DNA from: Gemmatimonadota bacterium
Lineage (GTDB): Bacteria; Latescibacterota; UBA2968; UBA8231
Direction of reading: 5' to 3'
Assembly: GCA_002724215.1 (NCBI GenBank)
Contig: PBOD01000119.1
Span: forward strand, 1 to 52,396
DNA length: 52,396 bases
Shown here: positions 28,961-37,028 of the stretch, in pieces
How the letters are laid out: every line of letters starts with the position of its first letter
Position numbering within the stretch: position 1 is the stretch's first letter
Translations under genes and position numbers: made by a program
Notes under the pieces: model-generated
The model's input: only the letters and a program-made list of their open reading frames with translations
What the model was told of the DNA's origin: nothing
The model's database searches: none

Positions 28961-29869
28961 ATGCCAGCAGCACCGGGACAGACGCAGATCGGCTTTATCG
29001 GTTTGGGCATCATGGGCGCGCCCATGGCCAAGCACTTGCTCAAGGCCGGCTACCAGCTCAAAGTCTACAACCGCAGCGACCGCCCGCGGGTGCAGGAGGT
29101 CGTCGATGCCGGCGGCGAGCGCGTTGGCTCGCCCAAGGAAGCTGCAGAGGGCGCCGATGTGGTTGTCAGCATCGTCACCGATACCCCCGATATGGAAGCT
29201 GTACTTATGGGTGAGGACGGCGCGATCCACGGCGTCAAGGAAGGCGCGACCGTTATCGACATGAGTACGGTGTCGCCCAAGGTCACCCAGGATGTCGCCG
29301 CCGCGCTCAAGGAGAAGGGCGTCAACATGCTCGATGCGCCGGTCTCTGGCGGCGATGTCGGCGCGATCAACGGCACGCTGTCGATCATGGTCGGCGGCGA
29401 CCAGGCGGTCTTTGACGAATGCCTGCCGGTCTTCGAGGCGATGGGCCAGAATATCAACCTGATCGGCTCAAATGGTGCCGGCCAGACCACCAAACTCTGC
29501 AACCAGATCGCGGTGGCGGTCAACAATATGGCCATGGCCGAAGCACTGATGCTGGCGGCGGCCTCGGATCTCGATGTGCAGAAGGTCATCGACGCCATCA
29601 GCGGCGGGGCCGCTGGCTCGTGGCAGTTGAGCAATCTCGGCTCGCGCATCGCCGCTGGTGACTTTGAGCCGGGTTTTATGGTCTATTTGCAGCAGAAGGA
29701 CCTGCGGTTGGTGTTGGGCGCGGCCAACGATGTCAAGCTGGCGTTGCCGGCGGTGAGCATGGCGCACCAGTTTTTCAATATCGTCGAGCGCGCCGGTTGC
29801 AGCGAAGAGGGCACTCAGGCGCTGATCAAGGCCTACGAGGCCCAGGCCGGTAAAGAGGCGCGGGTCTAG
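28961..29869 (+). CDS. Beta-hydroxyacid dehydrogenase family (GarR/3-hydroxyisobutyrate dehydrogenase-like)
   Basis: A 302-residue NAD(P)-dependent enzyme with the N-terminal cofactor signature IGFIGLGIMGAPMAKHLL, the substrate-binding DAPVSGG segment and the catalytic Lys178 in GAGQTTKLCNQ. The closest known types are tartronate-semialdehyde reductase and 3-hydroxyisobutyrate dehydrogenase; sequence alone does not choose between them. A strong AAGGAG precedes the ATG by eight bases. It is the last gene before an intrinsic terminator, so it closes the transcription unit that begins upstream. Confidence 0.88.
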   Translation: MPAAPGQTQIGFIGLGIMGAPMAKHLLKAGYQLKVYNRSDRPRVQEVVDAGGERVGSPKEAAEGADVVVSIVTDTPDMEAVLMGEDGAIHGVKEGATVIDMSTVSPKVTQDVAAALKEKGVNMLDAPVSGGDVGAINGTLSIMVGGDQAVFDECLPVFEAMGQNINLIGSNGAGQTTKLCNQIAVAVNNMAMAEALMLAAASDLDVQKVIDAISGGAAGSWQLSNLGSRIAAGDFEPGFMVYLQQKDLRLVLGAANDVKLALPAVSMAHQFFNIVERAGCSEEGTQALIKAYEAQAGKEARV

Positions 29870-29893
29870 GGTGGAGACCGCAGTGAGCAACGA

Positions 29894-29926
29894 GGGCCGT
29901 GCGGTTTCCGCGCGGCCTTTGTTTTT
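29894..29926 (+). terminator. Rho-independent terminator after the hydroxyacid dehydrogenase gene
   Basis: A 10-bp stem (29895-29904 with 29908-29917, one G-U pair) with a three-base loop is followed by TTTGTTTTT. It lies 25 bases past the stop codon and only 16 bases before the nadK start, so nadK must start its own transcript or depend on read-through. Confidence 0.8.
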
Positions 29927-29928
29927 GC

Positions 29929-29934
29929 TATTAT
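29929..29934 (+). promoter_or_regulatory. Candidate -10 element placing the transcript start at the nadK start codon
   Basis: TATTAT (5 of 6 to the -10 consensus) ends eight bases before the first nadK ATG. Transcription would begin at about 29941-29942, giving a leaderless or nearly leaderless mRNA. The -35 region overlaps the preceding terminator stem and is poor. No Shine-Dalgarno sequence is visible before the ATG pair. Confidence 0.35.
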
Positions 29935-29941
29935 TGACGCG

Positions 29942-30733
29942 ATGATGCTCGAATTGCGGAAAATCGGCGTGTTGCCGCGGGACGAGGACCTCGACTATCC
30001 CGTCGATGAGGTGCGCGGGCTATTCGATGCGCACGGCCTGGATGTGTCGTTCCTCGAGGCCGACGCCGCGCCCGCCGATCTCGATTTGGTCGTGGCCCTG
30101 GGCGGCGACGGCACGGTGTTGCGGGCCTTTGATCGCTTCCCGGGTTGCCCGGTGCTGGCGATCAACTTCGGCACGGTCGGTTTTTTGACGGCTGGCGACC
30201 GCAAGGATCTGGCGCAGATCGTGCAATTGCTGGTCGATGGCCACTACGTGGTCAGCGAGCGCCTGGTGCTTTTGTGCCGCTATCCCGGCGGCGAGGACCT
30301 GGTCTACAACGAGGTGACGCTGCGCGCTCGCCACAAGCTGCTGTTTACCGATGTCTTCGTCGATGACGCCAAGATCCGCACCATCCGCGGCGATGGCGTG
30401 GTAGTGGGAACGCCCACCGGCAGTACCGGCCTGTTGATGTCGATGGGTGCGCCGCTGGTAATGCCCGAGGTGCGCTGCATCATGCTCGACGGCATCAACG
30501 AATACAACTTCACTTCCAGGACCCTGATCCTGCCGATGGAGAAGCGGGTGCGACTGCGGGTGAGTCCGGACACACGCGACGAGCACGTGGCGCTGGTGGC
30601 CGATGGGCGCGAGATCCGGATGATGGATCCCGGCGACGAAGTGCACATCGTCCGCGCCGAGCACAGCGCGCGGCTGATCTATCTCGATGATAATTACTTC
30701 TTCCACAATTTGTCCGAAAAGCTTTCCTGGTGA
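29942..30733 (+). CDS. nadK: NAD kinase
   Basis: Phosphorylates NAD to NADP. The 263-residue protein has the GGDG motif (54-57), INFGTVGFL, the NE pair (N123-E124), GDG at 150-152 and TPTGST (157-162), followed by SMGAPLVMPEV. Two adjacent ATG codons (29942 and 29945) are both possible. It sits just after a terminator and ten bases before an SDR-like gene, so it heads a short operon with two Rossmann-fold proteins that may use NAD(P). Confidence 0.93.
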   Translation: MMLELRKIGVLPRDEDLDYPVDEVRGLFDAHGLDVSFLEADAAPADLDLVVALGGDGTVLRAFDRFPGCPVLAINFGTVGFLTAGDRKDLAQIVQLLVDGHYVVSERLVLLCRYPGGEDLVYNEVTLRARHKLLFTDVFVDDAKIRTIRGDGVVVGTPTGSTGLLMSMGAPLVMPEVRCIMLDGINEYNFTSRTLILPMEKRVRLRVSPDTRDEHVALVADGREIRMMDPGDEVHIVRAEHSARLIYLDDNYFFHNLSEKLSW

Positions 30734-30743
30734 TAGGGATCTG

Positions 30744-31343
30744 ATGAATATTACGGTTATCGGGGCGGACCGCCCGCTCGGCGCGGCGCTGGCTGCGGGG
30801 CTGGGTCCTGAATTCGAGGTGACGGCCATTGGCCAGACGGCGGCCGAAGGATGCCGGGCTGTCGATATACTGGAGCGCGATGCGCTTGATGCGGCGCTGG
30901 CCGGCGCGGGGGCTGTCGTTTTTGCCGCGGCCTTCGATGCAGAAGCCGACAGCGAGCAGGAGTTGCTCGATATGGCGGCGCGCGGCGCGTATGTCGCTCT
31001 GACCGCCGCGGTGGCGGCCGGCAGCGGACGGGTGGTGCTGATCAGTCGCCTCGACTTGCTGCGCGATTACCCGGAGCGATACGCGATCGACCCGCAGTGG
31101 AATCCCATACCGCGCGCCAACGCCCACGAGCTGGTGCCGTTGCTGGCGGAGCTCACTGGCCGCGAGATTGCGCGCAAGGGCGAGATTGAGGTCTGCTGCC
31201 TGCGGCTGGGGGCGATCGGTAGCGAGACCGCGCTGGACGACGCGTTGGCGGCATTGCGCACAGCACTCACCGAGGCGCGCACCGGGCACCACTGGTGGGT
31301 CAAGCACGTGGCGTCGCGCGGGCGTTTTGCGAAGGAGGCATAG
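30744..31343 (+). CDS. Short Rossmann-fold (SDR/epimerase-like) protein
   Basis: A 199-residue protein starting with a nucleotide-binding strand-loop (MNITVIGADRPLGAALAAGLG), then AVVFAAAF and GRVVLISRLDLLRDYPERY, the typical run of an extended SDR. The usual catalytic Tyr-x-x-x-Lys is not present after the RLDLL strand, and the protein is short, so it may be a binding protein or a partner of the next gene rather than an oxidoreductase. I chose the ATG at 30744; it follows nadK by ten bases. The next gene starts immediately after its stop. Confidence 0.7.
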   Translation: MNITVIGADRPLGAALAAGLGPEFEVTAIGQTAAEGCRAVDILERDALDAALAGAGAVVFAAAFDAEADSEQELLDMAARGAYVALTAAVAAGSGRVVLISRLDLLRDYPERYAIDPQWNPIPRANAHELVPLLAELTGREIARKGEIEVCCLRLGAIGSETALDDALAALRTALTEARTGHHWWVKHVASRGRFAKEA

Positions 31344-32144
31344 ATGGCAACGGTAAAGGAGGGCAAGGTGGTGTTGTTCGGGGCCGGAGGACCGGTCGGG
31401 GCGGCCGCGATCGAGTCGCTGAAAGACCACTATACCTTGCGGGTGACCGACCTCCGGCCGATGGAGGAGGTAGCGGCTGCGCCGCCGCAGAACGAACGCG
31501 CGCCGATTCCCGCCGTGCTGGGCGCGCCGCACGAGAACAGGGTGGTGGACATCACCGACTACGAGCAGGTGCGCGCCGCCTGCGAGGGCATGGACGCGGC
31601 GATCAACGTCTCGGTAGTCCGGCCGCACCCGGTGCTGGCCTTTCACGTCAATACGGTCGGTGCCTACAATGTCGCCAAAGCCTGTGTCGAGTGCGGGATC
31701 AAGCGGCTGATCCACACCGGGCCCTTCCACACCTCGCTGGGGTTCAACGCTGACTACTGGAACGATTTTCAGGTCGACGACAATATTCCATTGCACCCCG
31801 GCGATGACCTCTACGCGCTAACCAAGTACCTGGGCGGGCACATCACCCGGGTCTTCGCCGAGCGCGAGGGGCTGGAGGTGCTGACGTTTGTCTATACGAG
31901 TTTTCGCCCGTCGGCGGTCTTGCCCGAGGAACGGGGCCGGGGCCTGCATCCGTTCACGACCTCGTGGGAGGACACCGGCGAGGCCATGCGCTACGGGCTT
32001 CAGGCGCCGGAGATGCCGTCGCCCTATGAGAATTTCTTCATCTGCGCGCGGCTGCCGCACGACAAATACCGTCCCGACAAGGCCAAGCAGCTTTTAGGCT
32101 GGGAGGCCAAGGACACCTTCGCGGCGCTGTATACGCGGCCGTGA
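31344..32144 (+). CDS. NAD(P)-dependent epimerase/dehydratase (extended SDR)
   Basis: A 266-residue extended SDR. VVLFGAGGPVGAAAIESL is the cofactor loop, VVDITDYEQVRAACEGMDAAINVSV covers the adenine and NVA strands, and the active site is TGPFHTSL with Y-A-L-T-K (YxxxK). The PFTTSWEDTGEAMRYGL part resembles the C-terminal substrate domain of nucleoside-sugar epimerases. The ATG directly abuts the stop of the preceding SDR-like gene. The substrate is unknown; a sugar or sugar acid is plausible from the Gfo/Idh and M81 context. Confidence 0.85.
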   Translation: MATVKEGKVVLFGAGGPVGAAAIESLKDHYTLRVTDLRPMEEVAAAPPQNERAPIPAVLGAPHENRVVDITDYEQVRAACEGMDAAINVSVVRPHPVLAFHVNTVGAYNVAKACVECGIKRLIHTGPFHTSLGFNADYWNDFQVDDNIPLHPGDDLYALTKYLGGHITRVFAEREGLEVLTFVYTSFRPSAVLPEERGRGLHPFTTSWEDTGEAMRYGLQAPEMPSPYENFFICARLPHDKYRPDKAKQLLGWEAKDTFAALYTRP

Positions 32145-32409
32145 CCAGCTGGATGTGCGAGAGGGCCATTCCTCGCGCAGCGCGGCTACGTCGGCGGCGT
32201 AGGAGACGAGCTTGTGCAGATCTGCCGGGCTGCCCGGCAGGGCCGTCTGGCCCATACGCCTTGTGGAAGGCCAGTCGGCAACCGTCGGCGTCGAGTTCGC
32301 ACCGTTCTCCTGCCGAATGGGTGTCCTCGATCGCTTCGAGCTCGAAGACCACGCGATAGAAATCGGCGCACTTTTCGACGGCTGACAAGAAGACGATGAC
32401 GCGCTTCAT
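32144..32409 (-). pseudogene. Frameshifted and truncated VOC (glyoxalase/dioxygenase superfamily) gene
   Basis: From an ATG at 32409 (minus) the frame reads MKRVIVFLSAVEKCADFYR, then CELDADGCRLAFHKAYGPDG. This is a clear vicinal-oxygen-chelate half domain, with the FYRxVF helix and the strand that ends in the metal-site region. At about 32240-32225 it loses the frame; one base over, the expected continuation appears (GSPADLHKLVSYAADVAALREEW). That shifted frame then runs into the end of the convergent epimerase gene without the last strand. The gene therefore has an indel and no proper 3' end. A sequencing or assembly error could explain the shift but not the missing end. Confidence 0.65.
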
Positions 32410-32422
32410 CGCGGCTAACCTA

Positions 32423-33898
32423 TCAATCCTCCAGCGGAAATGGCGCTACCACGCCCTCGTCGAGCGGAAAAATCGGCCGCGGACATTGTGCGTAGGGCAA
32501 TGTCTTGAGGTTGGCGCTGGTCGAGCCGGGCACGTCGACGGCGACGATGCGGGCGGCGAGGTCCCCGTAGTGAATACGGAAGCCGTTGGGCGACTTGCAG
32601 ACGACGAGGTCGCATTCGGTCGGTTCGAGGCCGTGGGCCCGGAATAACCGCAGCCCGGTCGAGAACACGCTGCGCTCGGTGGCGAGGATGGCGAGGCTGC
32701 CGTGGATCAGCACGGCGCTGCGGCCGCCCTCGGCGGGCAGGCCACCCTCGTAGGTGAACTGGCCATCGGAGAGGGTCTGCACGTAGACTTCCAATTCGAG
32801 CGGCGTAAAGCGCCCCTTGTCGAGGCTGCCGCCTAAAGGCAAGGTCAGCGTGGCGCCGACGCCGGCGGCGTGGGCCGCCGCGACGGCGGGGGCATCGACC
32901 AGCGGCACCAGCGCCTTCTTGGCATAATTGTAATCGAGCAGGCCGTGCAGGATGGCATTGCTGTCGCCGGAGGCGCCCGAGGCGGTGGCGTCGGCGGCGT
33001 CGGAGAACACGGTCAGGCCGGCGGTCTCCTCGGCGAGGCGCACGGCTGCTTCTAAGGGCGTGAGATCGGCGACGAAGAGCGCGCGGTGGGTCCACATAAA
33101 GCGGGCCAGGCGCAGCGCTTCGCGCTCGGCGCGCTCGGGATCGCCGTCGGTGGTGACGAAGATATTGGAGCGCAGGTCGGGGGTGTCGGTGAAGGGATTG
33201 CCGATATTGACGCCGGCGGCCAAACCGCCTTCCGACGCCTCGATCTTCTGGCAGATTTCCATTGCCTCGCCGAATTTGCCGGTGGCGGTAATGAGCTGGT
33301 CGCCGCGGGCTAAGAGGGGGATTTGCACCCGGGCCGAAGTGGGTTTGGCGCCATCTTCCATAATGTCCAGTAGCACCCTGGCCGAGCGGCGTCCGGTCGA
33401 GCGCATATCAACGTGGGGGTAGGTGTGGAGCAGTACCATGGCGTCGGCCGCGTCGACCATGCGATCGGAGAACACGCCGTGAAGGTCGAAGTTGACGACC
33501 ATCGGCGCGTCGCCGATGTGGGCGCGGATACCGGCCAATACCCGGCCCTCCGGATCGCCTTCTGCTTCCCCGGCCATGGCGCCGTGCATGCAGATGCAGG
33601 CGCCGTCGATATTTTCGGTCTTGCCGACCTCGGCGAGCAGTTCGTCGATGAGGCGGTCGAGGTCGGCCTGGACGACGAGGCCGTTGCAGACCCGCGCCCA
33701 GGCGGCGTACGTGGGGACCATTTCGATCGCGCCGTGCTCGCTAAAAACTTCGATGACCCCATCGGTGCTGGTATTGGTGCCGCGCAGGTCGTCTATGAGC
33801 GCTGTGCCGCGGCGGATTTCGAAGTCGTCATAGCAGGTGGGCTGCGGATTGAAGCTACCGACCTCCTGTTTGAATACGGCCATCAAGACGCGTTTCAT
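32423..33898 (-). CDS. M81 family metallopeptidase (MlrC/DUF1485-like)
   Basis: A 491-residue M81-family protein, related to microcystinase C and to proteins acting on small peptides or amide compounds. It opens MKRVLMAVFKQEVGSFNP, with the DUF1485 N-terminal domain containing ACICMHGAMAGE and the likely metal ligands D138-x-H140 (NFDLHGVFSDR) and H162 (HTYPHVDM). The C-terminal MlrC domain has FSDAADATASGASGDSNAIL and GGSLDKGRFTPLELEV. Length is normal. It is transcribed away from a Gfo/Idh gene across an 80-base gap. Natural substrates of most members are unknown; microcystin activity should not be assumed. Confidence 0.85.
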   Translation of the reverse strand: MKRVLMAVFKQEVGSFNPQPTCYDDFEIRRGTALIDDLRGTNTSTDGVIEVFSEHGAIEMVPTYAAWARVCNGLVVQADLDRLIDELLAEVGKTENIDGACICMHGAMAGEAEGDPEGRVLAGIRAHIGDAPMVVNFDLHGVFSDRMVDAADAMVLLHTYPHVDMRSTGRRSARVLLDIMEDGAKPTSARVQIPLLARGDQLITATGKFGEAMEICQKIEASEGGLAAGVNIGNPFTDTPDLRSNIFVTTDGDPERAEREALRLARFMWTHRALFVADLTPLEAAVRLAEETAGLTVFSDAADATASGASGDSNAILHGLLDYNYAKKALVPLVDAPAVAAAHAAGVGATLTLPLGGSLDKGRFTPLELEVYVQTLSDGQFTYEGGLPAEGGRSAVLIHGSLAILATERSVFSTGLRLFRAHGLEPTECDLVVCKSPNGFRIHYGDLAARIVAVDVPGSTSANLKTLPYAQCPRPIFPLDEGVVAPFPLED

Positions 33899-33934
33899 GG
33901 GCTTGCCTCGCTGTGGTTTGTCGCGCGTAGAGCT

Positions 33935-33953
33935 ATTGCGTAATTTACGCGAT
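33935..33953. promoter_or_regulatory. Operator-like dyad between the divergent M81 and Gfo/Idh genes
   Basis: ATTGCGTAA and TTACGCGAT flank a single central T (33944); eight of nine positions are symmetric. It sits near the middle of the 80-base divergent gap. It overlaps a weak plus-strand promoter (TTGTCG at 33918-33923, 17 bases, TAATTT at 33941-33946). The length and form suit a dimeric repressor of LacI or GntR type; no regulator gene lies in the window. Confidence 0.5.
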
Positions 33954-33978
33954 CGACGACGGAGGGAACAAGCCCACT

Positions 33979-35112
33979 ATGACTGCAACGCCCCCATACC
34001 GGGTCGCGCTGATCGGCTGCGGCCGCGCCGGTCTGCCCCGCGCCCGCGCCTTCGACATGCACCCGCAGTGCCGGGTAGTGGCGCTGGCCGACACCGACGC
34101 GGAGAATCTCGAGTTTGCCCGTGCGGCATTCGGCGCGCCAGGCTACGACAGTTACGACGAACTCTTCGCCAACGAACAGATCGATATAGCGGCGGCGGTG
34201 CTGCCGGTGGCGCCCAATGCCGGCGCGGTGGCAGCCGCGGCCGAAGCGGGGTGCAGAGCCGTATTCTGCGAAAAACCGCTGACGGCGCGGCTTGCGGATG
34301 CGGACTGGATGGTCGAGGCCTGCGGTTCGCGCGGGGTGCCGCTGGTTTGCGGGGTGGTCATATCGAGCCACGCCGACTACCAGAAGGCCTATGCGCTGGC
34401 GGCGGCGGGCGAGATCGGCGCGGTGCGGCGGATCAATCTCTACGAGGGCAACGGGCAGGGCGGATGCCACGGTCTGAACCTGGCCCGGCGCTTCGCCGGG
34501 CGGGGGCAGGTCGATTGCGTGATTGGGCGGGTGCAGGGCGATCCGCACAGCGATTACGAGCAAGCCCACGCGGAGGGGGCGGCGGAGGTCGGGGCGGTGG
34601 GCGGCTATATCCGCTTCGCCAATGGGGTCGAGTGCTTCAGCAGTTGGGAAGATGTCGGCTGGCGGGGGATTGAGATAATTGGTACGGAGGGGATGATCTG
34701 CAACAGCAATAATACGGGGCTGGGTTTGCGGTTGTTCAAAAGCGGTGCCAGAAGCGCGGGTTTGCGCGAGGTCGAGGGGGTGTTCAGCGAGTATGTCGAG
34801 GAGGACAGGGGCTACGACGAGGAGGGCTGGCGCGACCCGGGGTCGACGATGAAGGGCATTGTGCAGGAGCTGGTCGATTATTTACAAGGAGGGCAACCAC
34901 CCGGCGCGACGAGCGGCGACGATATGCGCCACGCGCTGGAGATCGCCATCGCCCTGCGCGAGTCGCAGCGGCGGGGGCATGCCGCGGTGGAACTGCCGCT
35001 TGCAGACCGCAGCTTGGCCATGTATCCGGTCCGGGCGCGCTGGGAGTACAAAAAAGAAGTCTACGGGCGCGAGTGGTATATGGAGCAAATGACAATGGCT
35101 AAAAAGCCCTGA
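33979..35112 (+). CDS. Gfo/Idh/MocA family oxidoreductase
   Basis: A 377-residue protein with N-terminal Rossmann fold (YRVALIGCGRAGLPRARAF), the AVLPVAPNAG strand and the characteristic EKP motif (CEKPLTA), then the C-terminal beta-sheet substrate domain (AVRRINLYEGNGQGG to VECFSSWEDVGWRGIEIIGTEG). The family mostly oxidises or reduces sugars, inositols and related compounds with NAD(P). GGAGGGA lies before the ATG. The next gene starts nine bases after the stop, so this heads a group with two proteins of unknown function. Confidence 0.9.
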   Translation: MTATPPYRVALIGCGRAGLPRARAFDMHPQCRVVALADTDAENLEFARAAFGAPGYDSYDELFANEQIDIAAAVLPVAPNAGAVAAAAEAGCRAVFCEKPLTARLADADWMVEACGSRGVPLVCGVVISSHADYQKAYALAAAGEIGAVRRINLYEGNGQGGCHGLNLARRFAGRGQVDCVIGRVQGDPHSDYEQAHAEGAAEVGAVGGYIRFANGVECFSSWEDVGWRGIEIIGTEGMICNSNNTGLGLRLFKSGARSAGLREVEGVFSEYVEEDRGYDEEGWRDPGSTMKGIVQELVDYLQGGQPPGATSGDDMRHALEIAIALRESQRRGHAAVELPLADRSLAMYPVRARWEYKKEVYGREWYMEQMTMAKKP

Positions 35113-35121
35113 GGGGAAAGC

Positions 35122-37026
35122 ATGGCTGCGAGCGAGAACGGGGCCGGGATCACCGCTAGCACTTTGGCCCCACCGCCGTCGTGGGCTCTGTTGCAGCGCC
35201 AGTTGATGGCCTTGATGGAAGACGCCGCGCTCTATGCCGCGGCCAGATACAATCGCCCCGACGGCACTCCGCTCAATGTTCAGGATGCCGATGATGCATA
35301 CGAGGCGCATTCGTACCGGGGATTGTTTTACGCGCTGGGCGGCGGCGAGGCGATGCGCGCCCAGGCGGTTGATCAGTGGCAGGCAATTACCCGGCTCTAC
35401 GACGAGGCGACGGGTGGGTCGGACCACCCCAAATTCAAATTCGAACTGCGCGACGAGTACTATACCGACGACGACTGGTTCCACATGGGCGAGGGCAATC
35501 AGACCTTTTACAGTCTGGGGCTGGCCACGCCTGGCGACCCGGCCTATGCGGCGCGCGCCCGGCGCTTCGCCGACCTCTATGTCGATGAGCAGGCCGGAAA
35601 TTACGACCCGCAACACCGGATTATCCGCTCGCCCTTCCACGGCAGTGGGGGACCGCGCTTCCACGGCGAGCTGGAATTCGTCAAAAGGGCGCTCGATCCA
35701 GTCTACTATCCGGGGGGCGTCGCGCGCGGGCATGCGCAGCGCGCGAATCTGCATCCGCTGGTAGTCGATCTGGAAGACGACTGGCACGCAGATCCGCAGC
35801 GCCGCGACGAGATCTGCCGGCTTTTCGACAAGGTAGTTCTCTGCGGCGATATTCCCGACAATCTGGCCTGCACCGGGCTGGTGACAAACGCCTATCTGCA
35901 CACCGGCGAGGAGCAGTACCGGCAGTGGGTACTCGACTACTCGCAGTCGTGGCTGGAGCGAATCCGCGATAACGACGGCATCATCCCCGATAATATCGGA
36001 CCGGGCGGAAAAATAGGCGAGCGGCGCGGGGGGCAGTGGTGGGGCGGCTGGTACGGTTGGAATAGCCGCAACTCGGCGCGCAATGCCTTGCTGGCGGCGA
36101 CGGTCGCAGCGGAGTGCTGCCTGTTGCTGACTGGCGACTTCGGTTATCTGGAATTGATCCGCTCGCAGATCGAAATGCTCATGGACCGGGCGACGGTGCG
36201 CGAGGATGGGCAATTGCTGGTGCCGACGCGGATGATGCCCGACGGCTGGACGGATTTTCAACCGTTGCATCTACAGTGGTTGGGACGGCTCTACCACGCG
36301 TCGATGCACGAGCGCGATCGCGCGCTGATCGAGCGGCTGAAGGAGGGCGAGCGCGAAAGCGACTGGAACGCGGTGGAGAGCGCCGCCGATCGCAGCAGCG
36401 GCAATCTGGAAGCGCGCTACAATTACTATGCTGGCGACAATCCCGACTGGCCGTACGCGAGGCTGGCGGCGGAGTATCGCTTCGCGTCGGCGATGTACGA
36501 GCACATGCGGCTGGATCGGCGCGACGAGGCGGCGATCGTCGCGGAGAGCCGCTGGCCGCCCAATCCGGTGCTGGTTAAGGGGCTGGTGCAGGTCGCGATG
36601 GGCGCGCCGCCGCCGGTGTACAATGGCGGATTGCTGCGGGCGACGGTGCGCTATTTCGACGCCGATGAAAAACGGCCGGGATTGCCAGCGGATGTGGCGG
36701 CTTTGGTCGACGAGGTGGCGGCGGACCGCGTTGGCGTTGAGTTGGTCAATCTCAGCGCTTCGCAGGTGCGGAGGGTGGTAGTGCAGGCCGGGGCGTTTGG
36801 TGAGCATCAATTTGCGGATGTGGCATATGGCGAGGAGAGCCGGGAGGGATTGGCGCGGCACGCGGGGTTGTGGCTGCGCGAGGAAAGGCCGTGGGAGCAA
36901 AAACGGGTGGCGGTGGACGCGCGGCACTTCAGCGTCGAGTTGCCGCCGGCGACGAGCATACGGCTGGGCTGCCATTTGCGCCGTTTCGCGCATGCGCCAT
37001 CCTGCGCATTGCCCTGGGGCGGTTGA
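35122..37026 (+). CDS. Large hypothetical protein, probable alpha/alpha-toroid (glycoside-active?)
   Basis: A 634-residue soluble protein without a signal peptide. I cannot assign it to a named family. The first 450 residues show repeated helix pairs ending in aromatic and acidic turns (EAHSYRGLFYALGGGEAMRAQA, DDDWFHMGEGNQTFYSLGLAT, GGQWWGGWYGWNSRNSARNALLAAT). This pattern is usual for (alpha/alpha)6 toroids of glycosidases, lyases and related enzymes. From about 510 it becomes beta-rich (VGVELVNLSASQVRRVVVQAG), like an accessory beta-sandwich. Its position directly behind a Gfo/Idh oxidoreductase would fit sugar or uronic-acid breakdown, but this is inference. The next gene begins two bases after its stop. 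Confidence 0.7.
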   Translation: MAASENGAGITASTLAPPPSWALLQRQLMALMEDAALYAAARYNRPDGTPLNVQDADDAYEAHSYRGLFYALGGGEAMRAQAVDQWQAITRLYDEATGGSDHPKFKFELRDEYYTDDDWFHMGEGNQTFYSLGLATPGDPAYAARARRFADLYVDEQAGNYDPQHRIIRSPFHGSGGPRFHGELEFVKRALDPVYYPGGVARGHAQRANLHPLVVDLEDDWHADPQRRDEICRLFDKVVLCGDIPDNLACTGLVTNAYLHTGEEQYRQWVLDYSQSWLERIRDNDGIIPDNIGPGGKIGERRGGQWWGGWYGWNSRNSARNALLAATVAAECCLLLTGDFGYLELIRSQIEMLMDRATVREDGQLLVPTRMMPDGWTDFQPLHLQWLGRLYHASMHERDRALIERLKEGERESDWNAVESAADRSSGNLEARYNYYAGDNPDWPYARLAAEYRFASAMYEHMRLDRRDEAAIVAESRWPPNPVLVKGLVQVAMGAPPPVYNGGLLRATVRYFDADEKRPGLPADVAALVDEVAADRVGVELVNLSASQVRRVVVQAGAFGEHQFADVAYGEESREGLARHAGLWLREERPWEQKRVAVDARHFSVELPPATSIRLGCHLRRFAHAPSCALPWGG

Positions 37027-37028
37027 AT

